Positions 1 through 9,869 of a DNA stretch of 64,000 nucleotides are shown here, one piece after another (position 1 is the stretch's first letter; the number at the start of each line of letters is the position of its first letter). Position numbers and translations under genes: made by a program. The DNA lies in the NCBI GenBank assembly GCA_043228905.1, contig JBHGNT010000010.1, positions 5,146,001-5,210,000 on the forward strand, given 5' to 3'. A model generated the notes under the pieces. That model did no database searches, had not been told where the DNA came from, and saw nothing but the letters and a program-made list of their open reading frames with translations. The DNA comes from Azolla caroliniana. Lineage: Eukaryota; Polypodiophyta.

Positions 1-314
1 TGTGTCGGAAGTATTGACCATACAACTCGTTCGGAACATGGATGGGAATTTCGAAAATGAGGCCCGGTTCCGTCGCTAGCACAAGCGTTGGAACAAAATT
101 CGTACGATATGGGCTGGGAAACCCAGGAGTGCACTCGGACGGTATCATATGGCCATATGCGCATTGCATTGCAGACGACCAAATGTACCTCACAAGGGCT
201 CCCAACGATGGTAGAGGACCGGCGGGACCGCCGAAAGCATTGAGGATATGCCGGTGCGGTGTCGTAGGCCCCAATGCCCTAGGAGGCTTGACATCGGATT
301 GGCCCTACCCTTCG

Positions 315-386
315 CGCCGTTGTCGGGGATCGAACCCGGGTCACCCGCGTGACAGGCGGGAATACTCACCACTATACTACAACAAC
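315..386 (-). tRNA. tRNA-Asp(GTC), array copy 1, degenerate
   Basis: 72 nt. The anticodon loop CTGTCAC gives anticodon GTC. Two changes from the consensus: acceptor C3 becomes T (a G-U pair remains possible), and a T-stem change creates a C-A mismatch. Likely impaired. Confidence 0.75.
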
Positions 387-705
387 ATCCTTGTGTCGGA
401 AGTATTGACCATACAACTCGTTCGGAACATGGATGGGAATTTCGAAAATGAGGCCCGGTTCCGTCGCTAGCACAAGCGTTGGAACAAAATTCGTACGATA
501 TGGGCTGGGAAACCCAGGAGTGCACTCGGACGGTACCATATGGCCATATGCGCATTGCATTGCGGACGACCAAATGTACCTCACAAGGGCTCCCAATGAT
601 GGTAGAGGACCGGATGGGCTGCCGAAAGCATTGAGGATATGCCGGTGCGGGGTCCTAGGCCCCAATGCCCTAGGAGGCTTGACATCGGATTGGCCCTACC
701 CTTCG

Positions 706-777
706 CGCCGTTGTCGGGGATCGAACCCGGGTCACCCGCGTGACAGGCGGGAATACTCACCACTATACTACAACGAC
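706..777 (-). tRNA. tRNA-Asp(GTC), array copy 2, near-consensus
   Basis: 72 nt. It carries the same T-stem change as copy 1 (C-A mismatch at the outer T-stem pair); otherwise it matches the consensus. Confidence 0.8.
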
Positions 778-1088
778 ATCCTTGTGTCGGACCGCACAAC
801 TCGTTCAAAGCATGGATGGGAATTTCGAATTCGAGGCCTGGTTCCGTCGCTAGCACAAGCGTTGGAACAAAATTCGTACGATATGGGCTGGGAAACCCAG
901 TAGTGTACTCGGACGGTATCATATGGCCATATGCGCATTGCATTGCGGAGGACCAAATGTACCTCACAAGGGCTCCCAACGATGGTAGAGGACCGGATGG
1001 ACCGCCGAAAGCATTGAGGATATGCCGGTGCGGTGTCGTAGGCCCCAATGCCCTAGGAGGCTTGACATCGGCTTGGCCCTACCCTTCG

Positions 1089-1160
1089 CGCCGTTGCCGG
1101 GGATTGAACCCGGGTCACCCGCGTGACAGGCGGGAATACTCACCACTATACTACAACGAC
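1089..1160 (-). tRNA. tRNA-Asp(GTC), array copy 3
   Basis: 72 nt. The only change is in the T loop, TTCAATC instead of TTCGATC. This keeps a purine at position 57, so the fold is intact. Confidence 0.85.
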
Positions 1161-1471
1161 ATCCTTGTGTCGGACCGCACAACTCGTTCAAAGCATGGAT
1201 GGGAATTTCGAAAATGAGGCCCGGTTCCGTCGCTAGCACAAGCGTTGGAACAAAATTCGTACGATATGGGCCGGGAAACCCAGGAGTGCACTCGGACGGT
1301 ATCATATGGCCATATGCGCATTGCATTGCGGACGACCAAATGTACCTCACAAGGGCTCCCAACGATGGTAGAGGAACGGATGGACCGCCGAAAGCATTGA
1401 GGATATGCCGGTGCGGTGTCGTAGGCCCCAATGCCCTAGGAGGCTTGACATCGGATTGGCCCTACCCTTCG

Positions 1472-1543
1472 CGCCGTTGCCGGGGATCGAACCCGGGTCA
1501 CCCGAGTGACAGGCGGGAATACTCACCACTATACTACAACGAC
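1472..1543 (-). tRNA. tRNA-Asp(GTC), array copy 4, anticodon-stem mismatch
   Basis: 72 nt. One base change breaks the anticodon-stem pair next to the loop (31-39). Other arms match the consensus. Confidence 0.78.
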
Positions 1544-1854
1544 ATCCTTGTGTCGGACCGCACAACTCGTTCAAAGCATGGATGGGAATTTCGAATTCGA
1601 GGCCTGGTTCCGTCGCTAGCACAAGCGTTGGAACAAAATTCGTACGATATGGGCTGGGAAACACAGTAGTGTACTCGGACGGTATCATATGGCCATATGC
1701 GCATTGCATTGCGGAGGACCAAATGTACCTCACAAGGGCTCCCAACGATGGTAGAGGACCGGATGGACCGCCGAAAGCATTGAGGATATGCCGGTGCGGT
1801 GTCGTAGGCCCCAATGCCCTAGGAGGCTTGACATCGGATTGGCCCTACCCTTTG

Positions 1855-1926
1855 CGCCGTTGCCGGGGATCGAACCCGGGTCACCCGCGTGACAGGCGGG
1901 AATACTCACGACTATACTACAACGAC
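1855..1926 (-). tRNA. tRNA-Asp(GTC), array copy 5, D-loop G lost
   Basis: 72 nt. The D loop reads AGTCGTGA instead of AGTGGTGA, so the near-invariant G18 that contacts the T loop is replaced by C. Confidence 0.78.
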
Positions 1927-2237
1927 ATCCTTGTGTCGGACCGCACAACTCGTTCGGAGCATGGATGGGAATTTCGAAAATGAGGCCCGGTTCCGTCGCT
2001 AGCACAAGCGTTGGTACAAAATTCGTACGATATGGGCTGGGAAACCCAGGAGTGCACTCGGACGGTATCATATGGCCATATGCGCATTGCATTGCGGACG
2101 ACCAAATGTACCTCACAAGGGCTCCCAACGATGGTAGAGGACCGGCGGGACCGCCGAAAGCATTGAGGATATGCCGGTGCGGTGTCGTAGGCCCCAATGG
2201 CCTAGGAGGCTTGACATCGGATTGGCCCTACCCTTCG

Positions 2238-2309
2238 CGCTGTTGCCGGGGATTGAACCCGGGTCACCGGCGTGACAGGCGGGAATACTCACCACTATAC
2301 TACAACGAC
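2238..2309 (-). tRNA. tRNA-Asp(GTC), array copy 6, degenerate
   Basis: 72 nt. There is a mismatch in the acceptor stem (3-70), a C-C mismatch in the middle of the anticodon stem (29-41), and a neutral T-loop change. Confidence 0.75.
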
Positions 2310-2619
2310 ATCCTTGTGTCGGACCGCACAACTCGTTCGGAGCATGGATAGGAATTTCGAATTTGAGGCCCGGTTCCGTCGCTAGCACAAGCGTTGGAAC
2401 AAAATTCGTACGATATGGGCTGGGAAACCCAGGAGTGCACTCGGACGGTATCATATGGCCATATGCGCATTGCATTGCGGACGACCAAATGTACCTCACA
2501 AGGGATCCCAACGATGGTAGAGGACCGGATGGACCGCCGAAAGCATTGAGGATATGCCGGTGCGGTGTCGTAGGCCCAATGCCCTAGGAGGCTTGACATC
2601 GGATTGGCCCTACCCTTCG

Positions 2620-2691
2620 CGCCGTTGCCGGGGATCGAACCCGGGTCACCCGCGTGACAGGCGGGAATACTCACCACTATACTACAACGAC
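2620..2691 (-). tRNA. tRNA-Asp(GTC), array copy 7, consensus
   Basis: 72 nt, exact array consensus. Acceptor GTCGTTG pairs with CAACGGC, followed by discriminator G. The D loop has GG, anticodon arm CCCGC-CTGTCAC-GCGGG, T loop TTCGATC. The triplet CAA lies at about -7 to -5, a preferred start context in plant tRNA genes. No T run follows the 3' end. Confidence 0.92.
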
Positions 2692-3002
2692 ATCCTTGTG
2701 TCGGACCGCACAACTCGTTCAAAGCATGGATGGGAATTTCGAAAATGAGGCCCGGTTCCGTCGCTAGCACAAGCGTTGGAACAAAATTCGTACGATATGG
2801 GCTGGGAAACCCAGGAGTGCACTCGGACGGTATCATATGGCCATATGCGCATTGCATTGCGGATTACCAAATGTACCTCATAAGGGCTCCCAACGATGGT
2901 AGAGGACCGGATGGACCGCCGAAAGCATTGGGGATATGCTGGTGCGGTGTCGTAGGCCCCAATGCCCTAGGAGGCTTGACATCGGATTGGCCCTACCCTT
3001 CG

Positions 3003-3074
3003 CGCCGTTGACGGGGATAGAACCCGGGTCACCCGCGTGACAGGCGGGAATACTCACCACTATACTACAACGAC
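3003..3074 (-). tRNA. tRNA-Asp(GTC), array copy 8, degenerate
   Basis: 72 nt. A T-stem mismatch is combined with a T-loop change at purine 57 (loop TTCTATC), which also weakens the B box. Confidence 0.72.
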
Positions 3075-3385
3075 ATCCTTGTGTCGGACCGCACAACTCG
3101 TTCAAAGCATGGATGGGAATTTCGAATTCGAGGCCTGGTTCCGTCGCTAGCACAAGCGTTGGAACAAAATTCGTACGATATGGGCTGGGAAACCCAGTAG
3201 TGTACTCGGACGGTATCATATGGCCATATGCGCATTGCATTGCGGAGGACCAAATGTACCTCACAAGGGCTCCCAACGATGGTAGAGGACCGGATGGACC
3301 GCCGAAAGCATTGAGGATATGCCGGTGCGGTGTCGTAGGCCCCAATGCCCTAGGAGGCTTGACATCGGATTGGCCCTACCCTTTG

Positions 3386-3457
3386 CGCCGTTGCCGGGGA
3401 TCGAACCCGGGTCACCCGCGTGACAGGCGGGAATACTCACCACTATACTACAACGAC
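3386..3457 (-). tRNA. tRNA-Asp(GTC), array copy 9, consensus
   Basis: 72 nt, exact array consensus with all four stems paired and the upstream CAA context kept. Confidence 0.92.
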
Positions 3458-3768
3458 ATCCTTGTGTCGGACCGCACAACTCGTTCGGAGCATGGATGGG
3501 AATTTCGAAAATAAGGCCCGGTTCCGTCGCTAGCACAAGCGTTGGAACAAAATTCGTACGATATGGGCTGGGAAACCCAGGAGTGCACTCGGACGGTATC
3601 ATATGGCCATATGCGCATTGCATTGCGGACGAGCAAATGTACCTCACAAGGGCTCCCAACGATGGTAGAGGACCGGCGGGACCGCCGAAAGCATTGAGGA
3701 TATGCCGGTGCGGTGTCGTAGGCCCCAATGGCCTAGGAGGCTTGACATCGGATTGGCCCTACCCTTCG

Positions 3769-3840
3769 CGCCGTTGCCGGGGATCGAACCCGGGTCACCC
3801 GCGTGACAGGCGGGAATACTCACCACTATACTACAACGAC
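3769..3840 (-). tRNA. tRNA-Asp(GTC), array copy 10, consensus
   Basis: 72 nt, exact array consensus. Confidence 0.92.
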
Positions 3841-4150
3841 ATCCTTGTGTCGGACCGCACAACTCGTTCGGAGCATGGATGGGAATTTCGAATTTGAGGC
3901 CCGGTTCCGTCGCTAGCACAAGCGTTGGAACAAAATTCGTACGATATGGGCTGGGAAACCCAGGAGTGCACTCGGACGGTATCATATGGCCATATGCGCA
4001 TTGCATTGCGGACGACCAAATGTACCTCACAAGGGCTCCCAACGATGGTAGAGGACCGGATGGACCGCCGAAAGCATTGAGGATATGCCGGTGCGGTGTC
4101 GTAGGCCCAATGCCCTAGGAGGCTTGACATCGGATTGGCCCTACCCTTCG

Positions 4151-4222
4151 CGCCGTTGCCGGGGATCGAACCCGGGTCACCCGCGTGACAGGCGGGAATA
4201 CTCACCACTATACTACAACGAC
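4151..4222 (-). tRNA. tRNA-Asp(GTC), array copy 11, consensus
   Basis: 72 nt, exact array consensus. Confidence 0.92.
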
Positions 4223-4533
4223 ATCCTTGTGTCGGACCGCACAACTCGTTCAAAGCATGGATGGGAATTTCGAAAATGAGGCCCGGTTCCGTCGCTAGCA
4301 CAAGCGTTGGAACAAAATTCGTACGATATGGGCTGGGAAACCCAGGAGTGCACTCGGACGGTATCATATGGCCATATGCGCATTGCATTGCGGATTACCA
4401 AATGTACCTCACAAGGGCTCCCAACGATGGTAGAGGACCGGATGGACCGCCGAAAGCATTGGGGATATGCTGGTGCGGTGTCGTAGGCCCCAATGCCCTA
4501 GGAGGCTTGACATCGGATTGGCCCTACCCTTCG

Positions 4534-4605
4534 CGCCGTTGCCGGGGATCGAACCCGGGTCACCCGCGTGACAGGCGGGAATACTCACCACTATACTATA
4601 ACGAC
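4534..4605 (-). tRNA. tRNA-Asp(GTC), array copy 12, one acceptor mismatch
   Basis: 72 nt. Acceptor base G7 is changed to A, opening the last acceptor pair. The rest matches the consensus. Confidence 0.82.
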
Positions 4606-4915
4606 ATCCTTGTGTGGGACCGCACAACTCGTTCAAAGCATTGATGGGAATTTCGAATTCGAGGCCCGGTTCCGTCGCTAGCACAAGCGTTGGAACAAAT
4701 TCGTACGATATGGGCTGGGAAACCCAGTAGTGTACTCGGACGGTATCATATGGCCATATGCGCATTGCATTGCGGACGACCAAATGTACCTCACAAGGTC
4801 TCCCAACGATGGTAGAGGACCGGATGGACCGCCGAAAACATTGAGGATAAGCCGGTGCGGTGTCGTAGGCCCCAATGCCCTAGGAGGCTTGACATCGGAT
4901 TGGCCCTACCATTCG

Positions 4916-4987
4916 CGCCGTTGCCGGGGATCGAACCCGGGTCACCCGCGTGACAGGCGGGAATACTCACCACTATACTACAACGAC
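4916..4987 (-). tRNA. tRNA-Asp(GTC), array copy 13, consensus
   Basis: 72 nt, exact array consensus. Confidence 0.92.
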
Positions 4988-5298
4988 ATCCTTGTGTCGG
5001 ACCGCACAAATCGTTCGGAGCATGGATGGGAATTTCGAAAATGAGGCCCGGTTCCGTCGCTAGCACAAGCGTAGGAACAAAATTCGTACGATATGGGCTG
5101 GGAAACCCAGGAGTGCACTCGGTCGGTATCATATGGCCATATGCGCATTGCATTGCGGACGACCAAATGTACCTCACAAGGGCTCCCAACGATGGTAGAG
5201 GACCGGATGGACCGCCGAAAGCATTGAGGATATGCCGGTGCGGTGTCGTAGGCCCCAATGCCCTAGGAGGCTTGACATCGGCTTGGCCCTACCCTTCG

Positions 5299-5370
5299 CG
5301 CCGTTGCCGGGGATCGAACCCGGGTCACCGGCGTGACAGGCGGGAATACTCACCACTATACTACAACGAC
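5299..5370 (-). tRNA. tRNA-Asp(GTC), array copy 14, promoter-proximal flank lost
   Basis: 72 nt with the same 29-41 anticodon-stem mismatch as copy 6. About 88 bp of spacer immediately upstream of this copy (plus-strand side right of 5370) is deleted, so it lacks the CAA context its neighbours share. Confidence 0.78.
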
Positions 5371-5593
5371 AACAAAATTCGTACGATATGGGCTGGGAAA
5401 CCCAGGAGTGCACTCGGTCGGTATCATATGGCTATATGCGCATTGCATTGCGGACGACCAAATGTACCTCACAAGGGCTCCCAACGATGGTAGAGGACCG
5501 GATGGACCGCCGAAAGCATTGAGGATATGCCGGTGCGGTGTCGTAGGCCCCAATGCCCTAGGAGGCTTGACATCGGCTTGGCCCTACCCTTCG

Positions 5594-5665
5594 CGCCGTT
5601 GCCGGGGATCGAACCCGGGTCACCCGCGTGACAGGCGGGAATACTCACCACTATACTACAACGAC
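5594..5665 (-). tRNA. tRNA-Asp(GTC), array copy 15, consensus
   Basis: 72 nt, exact array consensus, next to the unit shortened to 295 bp. Confidence 0.92.
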
Positions 5666-5976
5666 ATCCTTGTGTGGGACCGCACAACTCGTTCAAAGCA
5701 TGGATGGGAATTTCGAATTCGAGGCCCGGTTCCTTCGCTAGTACAAGCGTTGGAACAAAATTCGTACGATATGGGCTGGGAAACCTAGTAGTGTACTCGG
5801 ACGGTATCATATGGCCATATGCGCATTGCATTGCGGACGACCAAATGTACCTCACAAGGGCTCCCAACGATGGTAGAGGACCGGATGGACCGCCGAAAGC
5901 ATTGAGGATATGCCGGTGCGGTGTCGTAGGCCCCAATGCCCTAGGAGGCTTGACATCGGATTGGCCCTACCCTTCG

Positions 5977-6048
5977 CGCCGTTGCCGGGGATCGAACCCG
6001 GGTCACCCGCGTGACAGGCGGGAATACTCACCACTATACTACAACGAC
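5977..6048 (-). tRNA. tRNA-Asp(GTC), array copy 16, consensus
   Basis: 72 nt, exact array consensus. The upstream flank has one change, but the CAA-containing region is otherwise similar. Confidence 0.91.
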
Positions 6049-6359
6049 ATCCTTGCGTCGGACCGCACAACTCGTTCGGAGCATGGATGGGAATTTCGAA
6101 AATGAGGCCCGGTTCCGTCGCTAGCACAAGCGTTGGAACAAAATTCGTACGATATGGGCTGGGAAACCCATGAGTGCACTCGGACGGTAGCATATGGCCA
6201 TATGCGCATTGCATTGCGGACGACCAAATGTACCTCACAAGGGCTCCCAACGATGGTAGAGGACCAGATGGACCGCCGAAAGCATTGAGGATATGCCGGT
6301 GCGGTGTCGTAGGCCCCAATGCCCTAGGAGGCTTGACATCGGATTGGCCCTACCCTTCG

Positions 6360-6431
6360 CGCCGTTGCCGGGGATCGAACCCGGGTCACCCGCGTGACAG
6401 GCGGGAATACTCACCACTATACTACAACGAC
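6360..6431 (-). tRNA. tRNA-Asp(GTC), array copy 17, consensus
   Basis: 72 nt, exact array consensus. It is the last regular copy before the decayed edge. Confidence 0.92.
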
Positions 6432-6642
6432 ATCCTTGTGTCGGAAGTATTGACCATACAACTCGTTCAGAACATGGATGGGAATGTCGAAAACGAGGCC
6501 CGGTTTCATCGCTAGCACAAGGGTATCAATGTACGCATATGGGTTGGATGCAGGGGAGCGATGAAAGTATTGAGGATATGCCTGTGCGAAATCGTAGGCG
6601 CCAATGCCCTAGGAGGTGACATCGGATTCGCCCCACTCTTCG

Positions 6643-6713
6643 CGCCATTGCCGGGGATCGAATCGGGTTACCCGCATGACAAGCAAGAATACTCACCAGT
6701 ATACTACAACGAC
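6643..6713 (-). pseudogene. tRNA-Asp-like pseudogene, array copy 18
   Basis: 71 nt (one base lost), with changes in the acceptor, T stem, anticodon stem and D loop. The GTC anticodon is still readable. Confidence 0.8.
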
Positions 6714-7140
6714 AACCTCGTGTTGGATGTATCGTACAACTTGTTCGGAGCATGGCTAGGAATGTTGAAAACGAGGCCCGATTTCGTCGCCAATAGATGG
6801 GTTGCAATGAAATTCGTCCATGTCTGGGCGGGAATACCCACGAGTGCACTTAGAGGAGATCCTATGGTGATATGCACCCTGCCTCGCAGACGACCGAATG
6901 TACTCCACAAGCTTTCTCATGGGGTAGAGGATGCAAGGGAGCGAGGAAAGTATTGAGGATATGCCAGGAATAGCCACGAGTGCACTAAGAGGAGATAATA
7001 TGGCGATATGCGCCTTGCCCCGCGGACGACCGAATATACCCCATAGGGGCTCTTAAGGGGTAGAGGATGAGAGGGAGCGAGGAAAGTATTGAGGATATGC
7101 TTTGCCCTAGGAGGTGACATCAGACTGGACCCGCCCTTCA

Positions 7141-7212
7141 CGCTATTGCCGAGGATCGAACCCAGGGAACCCGCGCGACAAGCGGGATTACTCACCACTA
7201 TACTACAACGAC
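7141..7212 (-). pseudogene. tRNA-Asp-like pseudogene, array copy 19
   Basis: 72 nt with an acceptor-stem mismatch plus wobble pairs in the acceptor and T stems. The anticodon loop TTGTCGC still contains GTC. Probably non-functional, though the fold is not destroyed. Confidence 0.7.
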
Positions 7213-7776
7213 ATCCACGCGTTAGAAATATCAAACGTACAACTCGTTCGGAGCATGGATGGGAATTTCGAAAACGAGTCCCGGTTTCATCGCTAGCACA
7301 GGGGTTGCAACGAAATTCGTACGTATATGGGCGGGAAAAGCCAGGAGTGCACTCGGACGGGATCATATGGCGATATGCACCCTACATTGTGAACAACCGA
7401 CTGTACCTCACAAGGGCTCGCAACAATAGAAGAGGATCCGACGGACCGAGGAAATCATTCAGGATATGCCGGGGCGGTGTCCTAGGTCCCAATGCCCTAA
7501 TGCCCTAGTTCGGAGCATAGATGGGAATGTTGAAAACAAGGCCCGGTGTCGTCGCCAGCAAGGGATTTGCAACGAAATTCGTACGGATATGGGCGGGGAA
7601 ACCCAGGAGTGCACTGGGACGGGATCTTATGGCCATATGCGCCCTGCATTGCGGACGACCGACTATACCTCACAAGGGAGGATCCGGCCGACCGAGGAAA
7701 GCATTGAGGATATGTTGGTGCGGGGTCCTAGGCCCCAATGCCCTAGGAAGTGACATCGTATTCGACACGGCCTTCG

Positions 7777-7847
7777 CGCCGTTGCAGGGGTTCGAACAGG
7801 GTCACCCGCGTGACAGGCAGGAATACTCACCACTATACTACAATGAC
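7777..7847 (-). pseudogene. tRNA-Asp-like pseudogene, array copy 20
   Basis: 71 nt with one base lost in the T-arm region, a changed acceptor base and an anticodon-stem change. Last recognisable copy before the retroelement remnant. Confidence 0.75.
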
Positions 7848-8039
7848 ATCCACGTGTTGGAAGTATCGACCGTACAACTCGTTCGGAGCATGGATGAGAA
7901 GCAGGAGACGACAAACCCCTGCAACTACGTCGAACCTCTCGAAGTGAAAAAGAAAGCCAGATGGTGGTAGACTATCACGTACGGATTTGCCTTCCCCGCC
8001 AACCACGTGTCAATGTTCCTCTACGGATATGAGATTGTA

Positions 8040-9000
8040 CCCCCAACACTTTGTGCCCCTTTGGCTCAAGGCCTCTTACATCCGATACAAGTTCAAGCTC
8101 CATTTGAAATTGTCGGATAGGACATTATGGGCCCCTTTCCCGAGTCACAAGAAGGGAACAAATTCATCCTCGTCATAACCGAGTGCTTGACGTGTTGGGT
8201 TGAGACGGTTGTTATCCCAGAGGCTACGACCATCGCCTCCAAGAGAAAATCATCTTCCCCCATGGTTGCCCACTCCAAATCTTGTCCGATCGAGGACCCC
8301 AGTTCAACAGCGAGCTCCTATGCCTAGTTTCTACACAATTAGGAATCCAACAATTATTCACGTCACCCTACCATCCGCAGAGGAATGGATTGACGGAGCG
8401 CCTCAATCGAACCTTAAAACAACAAAGCTTGGCCTACATCGATCCGTTGCACTCGACCTAGGACCAGATCTTGCCCTTTGTTACGAATGCCTACAACACA
8501 ACTGTGCAAGCCTCCACCTGCATTAGCCCATTTCGGGCCCTTTACAGAAGGGACCCGCGCTTACCCCCAAAAGTGGCAGTCCCACAACCAATCACATGAC
8601 TCCACTCTAACACAGTGTCCTGGTGGTCCCACCTGCAACAACTCCAACCCCTCCTCCGCAAAGCCATCACGAGCAACCTGCACCAAGCACAACTACGTCA
8701 AAAACAACAACACGAAGCAAGCCACACCGACCATCAATACCACGTCGGCGACAAAGTCCTCGTCTATTTCCCCATCCGTCGTTGAGGCCTCAGCGAGTCG
8801 CTCATGCACTGATGGATCAGTCCCTTCGAAGTTTAAAAGCAAATACGCAACACTACATATATGCTCCGCCGCGCCCCCAACAACCGCTCTACCTTTGCCC
8901 ACCAGTCTCACATGAAGCCCTTTCATAAGCTACCATTGCCCCCGCCTACACTCATGCCCACGCCCACGCCCTTGTCATCCCCCCACCTAGAACCGTCGTC
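8040..9000 (+). pseudogene. Integrase pseudogene (Ty3/gypsy type)
   Basis: Reading across frames shows an integrase core: a GPFPES segment near the first catalytic Asp, then FILVITECLTCWVE, a decayed version of the second Asp region (DRGPQFNSE-like), SPYHPQRNGLTERLNR with the catalytic Glu, and later VGDKVLVYFPI of the C-terminal domain. Several frameshifts and stops break it, so it cannot encode an active enzyme. Lineage within Ty3/gypsy is not resolved. Confidence 0.75.
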
Positions 9001-9051
9001 CACGCCCTGTCACGATCCGACTGCACAATAACATTTTTTACAAGGGGGAAC

Positions 9052-9250
9052 TGTGGCGGTCACATGAACCAGACCCAAATTAGGCCCCTACCACCACATG
9101 GACCACACCCAAATTAGGCCCCTACCAAGCCCCATAATTAGAAGAGCTAATTGGAGCGAGAGAACACCCTCCACGCTAAGAGTAGTCTATAAAATGTAAC
9201 TTAGAACGTAATGGAATGGGAGCTATTCTTGAGAGCATTTCATATCTTCA
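9052..9250 (+). repeat. Probable LTR of the degraded gypsy remnant
   Basis: Begins TGTGGCGGTCAC directly after a polypurine tract, contains a TATA-like 'ctataaaatg' near 9190, and ends near a CA at about 9250 where array-like sequence resumes. A short direct repeat (caaattaggcccctacca) occurs twice at about 9075-9130. The right boundary is approximate. Confidence 0.5.
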
Positions 9251-9257
9251 ACATTTC

Positions 9258-9445
9258 ACAATATGGTGATATGTGCGGGAATACCCACGAGTGCACCGGG
9301 AGGAGATCATATGATGATAATCACCTTGCCTCTCGGACGACTAATTGTACCCTTCAAGGGCTAGCAAGGGGTAGAGGAGCCGGGGGAGTGAGGAAAGCAT
9401 TGAGGATATGCCGATGCAAGATCCTAGGCCCAAATGCCTTCTTCT
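9258..9445. repeat. Isolated diverged fragment of the tRNA-Asp array unit
   Basis: Shares unit segments such as 'gcgggaatacccacgagtgcac', the 'gaggaaagcattgaggatatgcc' region and 'atcctaggcccaaatgcc' with the array, but contains no tRNA. It marks the far side of the retroelement insertion. Confidence 0.7.
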
Positions 9446-9757
9446 TCCTCTTAGAAAAGAATGAATGTTCCTTCGATCTTTTCTTCTTCTATGTCAGTCT
9501 GAGACGTGAGATTTTAAACCTCGTCTTCACCTACTTCTTCTTTCGTAGAAGAAGATGTAAACCATTATCGTTTGTCATGGTTTCTTCTTGGTTCCTCACA
9601 TGATTGCTTGACACACACAAAGGGAAGCTTCTCTTTCTTCAAATAAGGAGGGCAAGCAGGAGGTGTGAATGACCAGAGACAGAAAGAGAGATGGAAGGAT
9701 AGGAAAGGAAATTAAAGGTTTGAGCTGAAAGATGGAAGAAGGGGAGGAGGAGGAATT

Positions 9758-9803
9758 TGCAGAGAGAGAGCAGAGCACAGAGAGAGAGAGAGAGAGAGAG
9801 AAG
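9758..9803. repeat. GA-rich microsatellite
   Basis: Interrupted (GA)n tract in a purine-rich stretch. Confidence 0.85.
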
Positions 9804-9869
9804 GAGATTCTAGTTCAAATCAAAATAAAGGCAGACACATGGAGAGCGCGGCCATGGCAGAGCAGAACA

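Larger units (their letters stand above)
1582..4643. repeat. Higher-order repeat: two 4-unit blocks of 1,531 bp
   Basis: Block 1582-3112 and block 3113-4643 share private variants exactly 1,531 bp apart. These include the lost C before the 'caatgccctagg' motif (about 2574 and 4105), the variant ggattacc (about 2862 and 4393), a tgctggtgcgg variant (about 2938 and 4469) and tttgcgccg before the tRNA (1852 and 3383). Neighbouring units are less alike than units four apart. Confidence 0.85.
1..7860 (-). repeat. Tandem array of ~383-bp units, each with one tRNA-Asp(GTC)
   Basis: Successive tRNA starts are 382-383 bp apart over most of 706-6360, with a 391-bp first step and shortened 295- and 283-bp units near 5.3-5.6 and 6.4-6.6 kb. 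Each unit is a 72-bp tRNA-Asp sequence plus a ~311-bp spacer that is itself well conserved. The array begins before the window. To the right of about 6.45 kb the units become irregular (steps of 498 and 636 bp) and diverged, as expected at the edge of an array. Long open frames cross the units in several frames on both strands, but they have no codon signature and simply reflect few stops in a conserved repeat. Confidence 0.95.
7900..9250 (+). mobile_element. Degraded Ty3/gypsy-type retroelement remnant inside the array edge
   Basis: The plus strand carries broken integrase coding sequence (about 8040-8600), a degraded integrase C-terminal region (about 8640-9000), a purine-rich tract ending 'caagggggaac' (about 9040-9051) and then an LTR-like segment. 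Array-derived sequence lies on both sides (before 7900 and at 9258-9445), so the element inserted into the decayed array edge. No 5' LTR, gag or RT is seen. Confidence 0.7.

Noticed and set aside
42-6515. Many overlapping 100-185-codon open frames on both strands in the tRNA array
   Set aside because: They repeat with the 383-bp unit in several frames on both strands and run through tRNA sequences. They reflect a stop-poor repeat, not genes.
1-7860. CRISPR-like array
   Set aside because: The repeat unit is 383 bp with a tRNA inside, and spacers are conserved rather than unique. This is a eukaryotic tandem repeat.
1-7860. 5S rDNA array
   Set aside because: The period is similar to plant 5S units, but no 5S gene sequence is present; the conserved RNA is tRNA-Asp.
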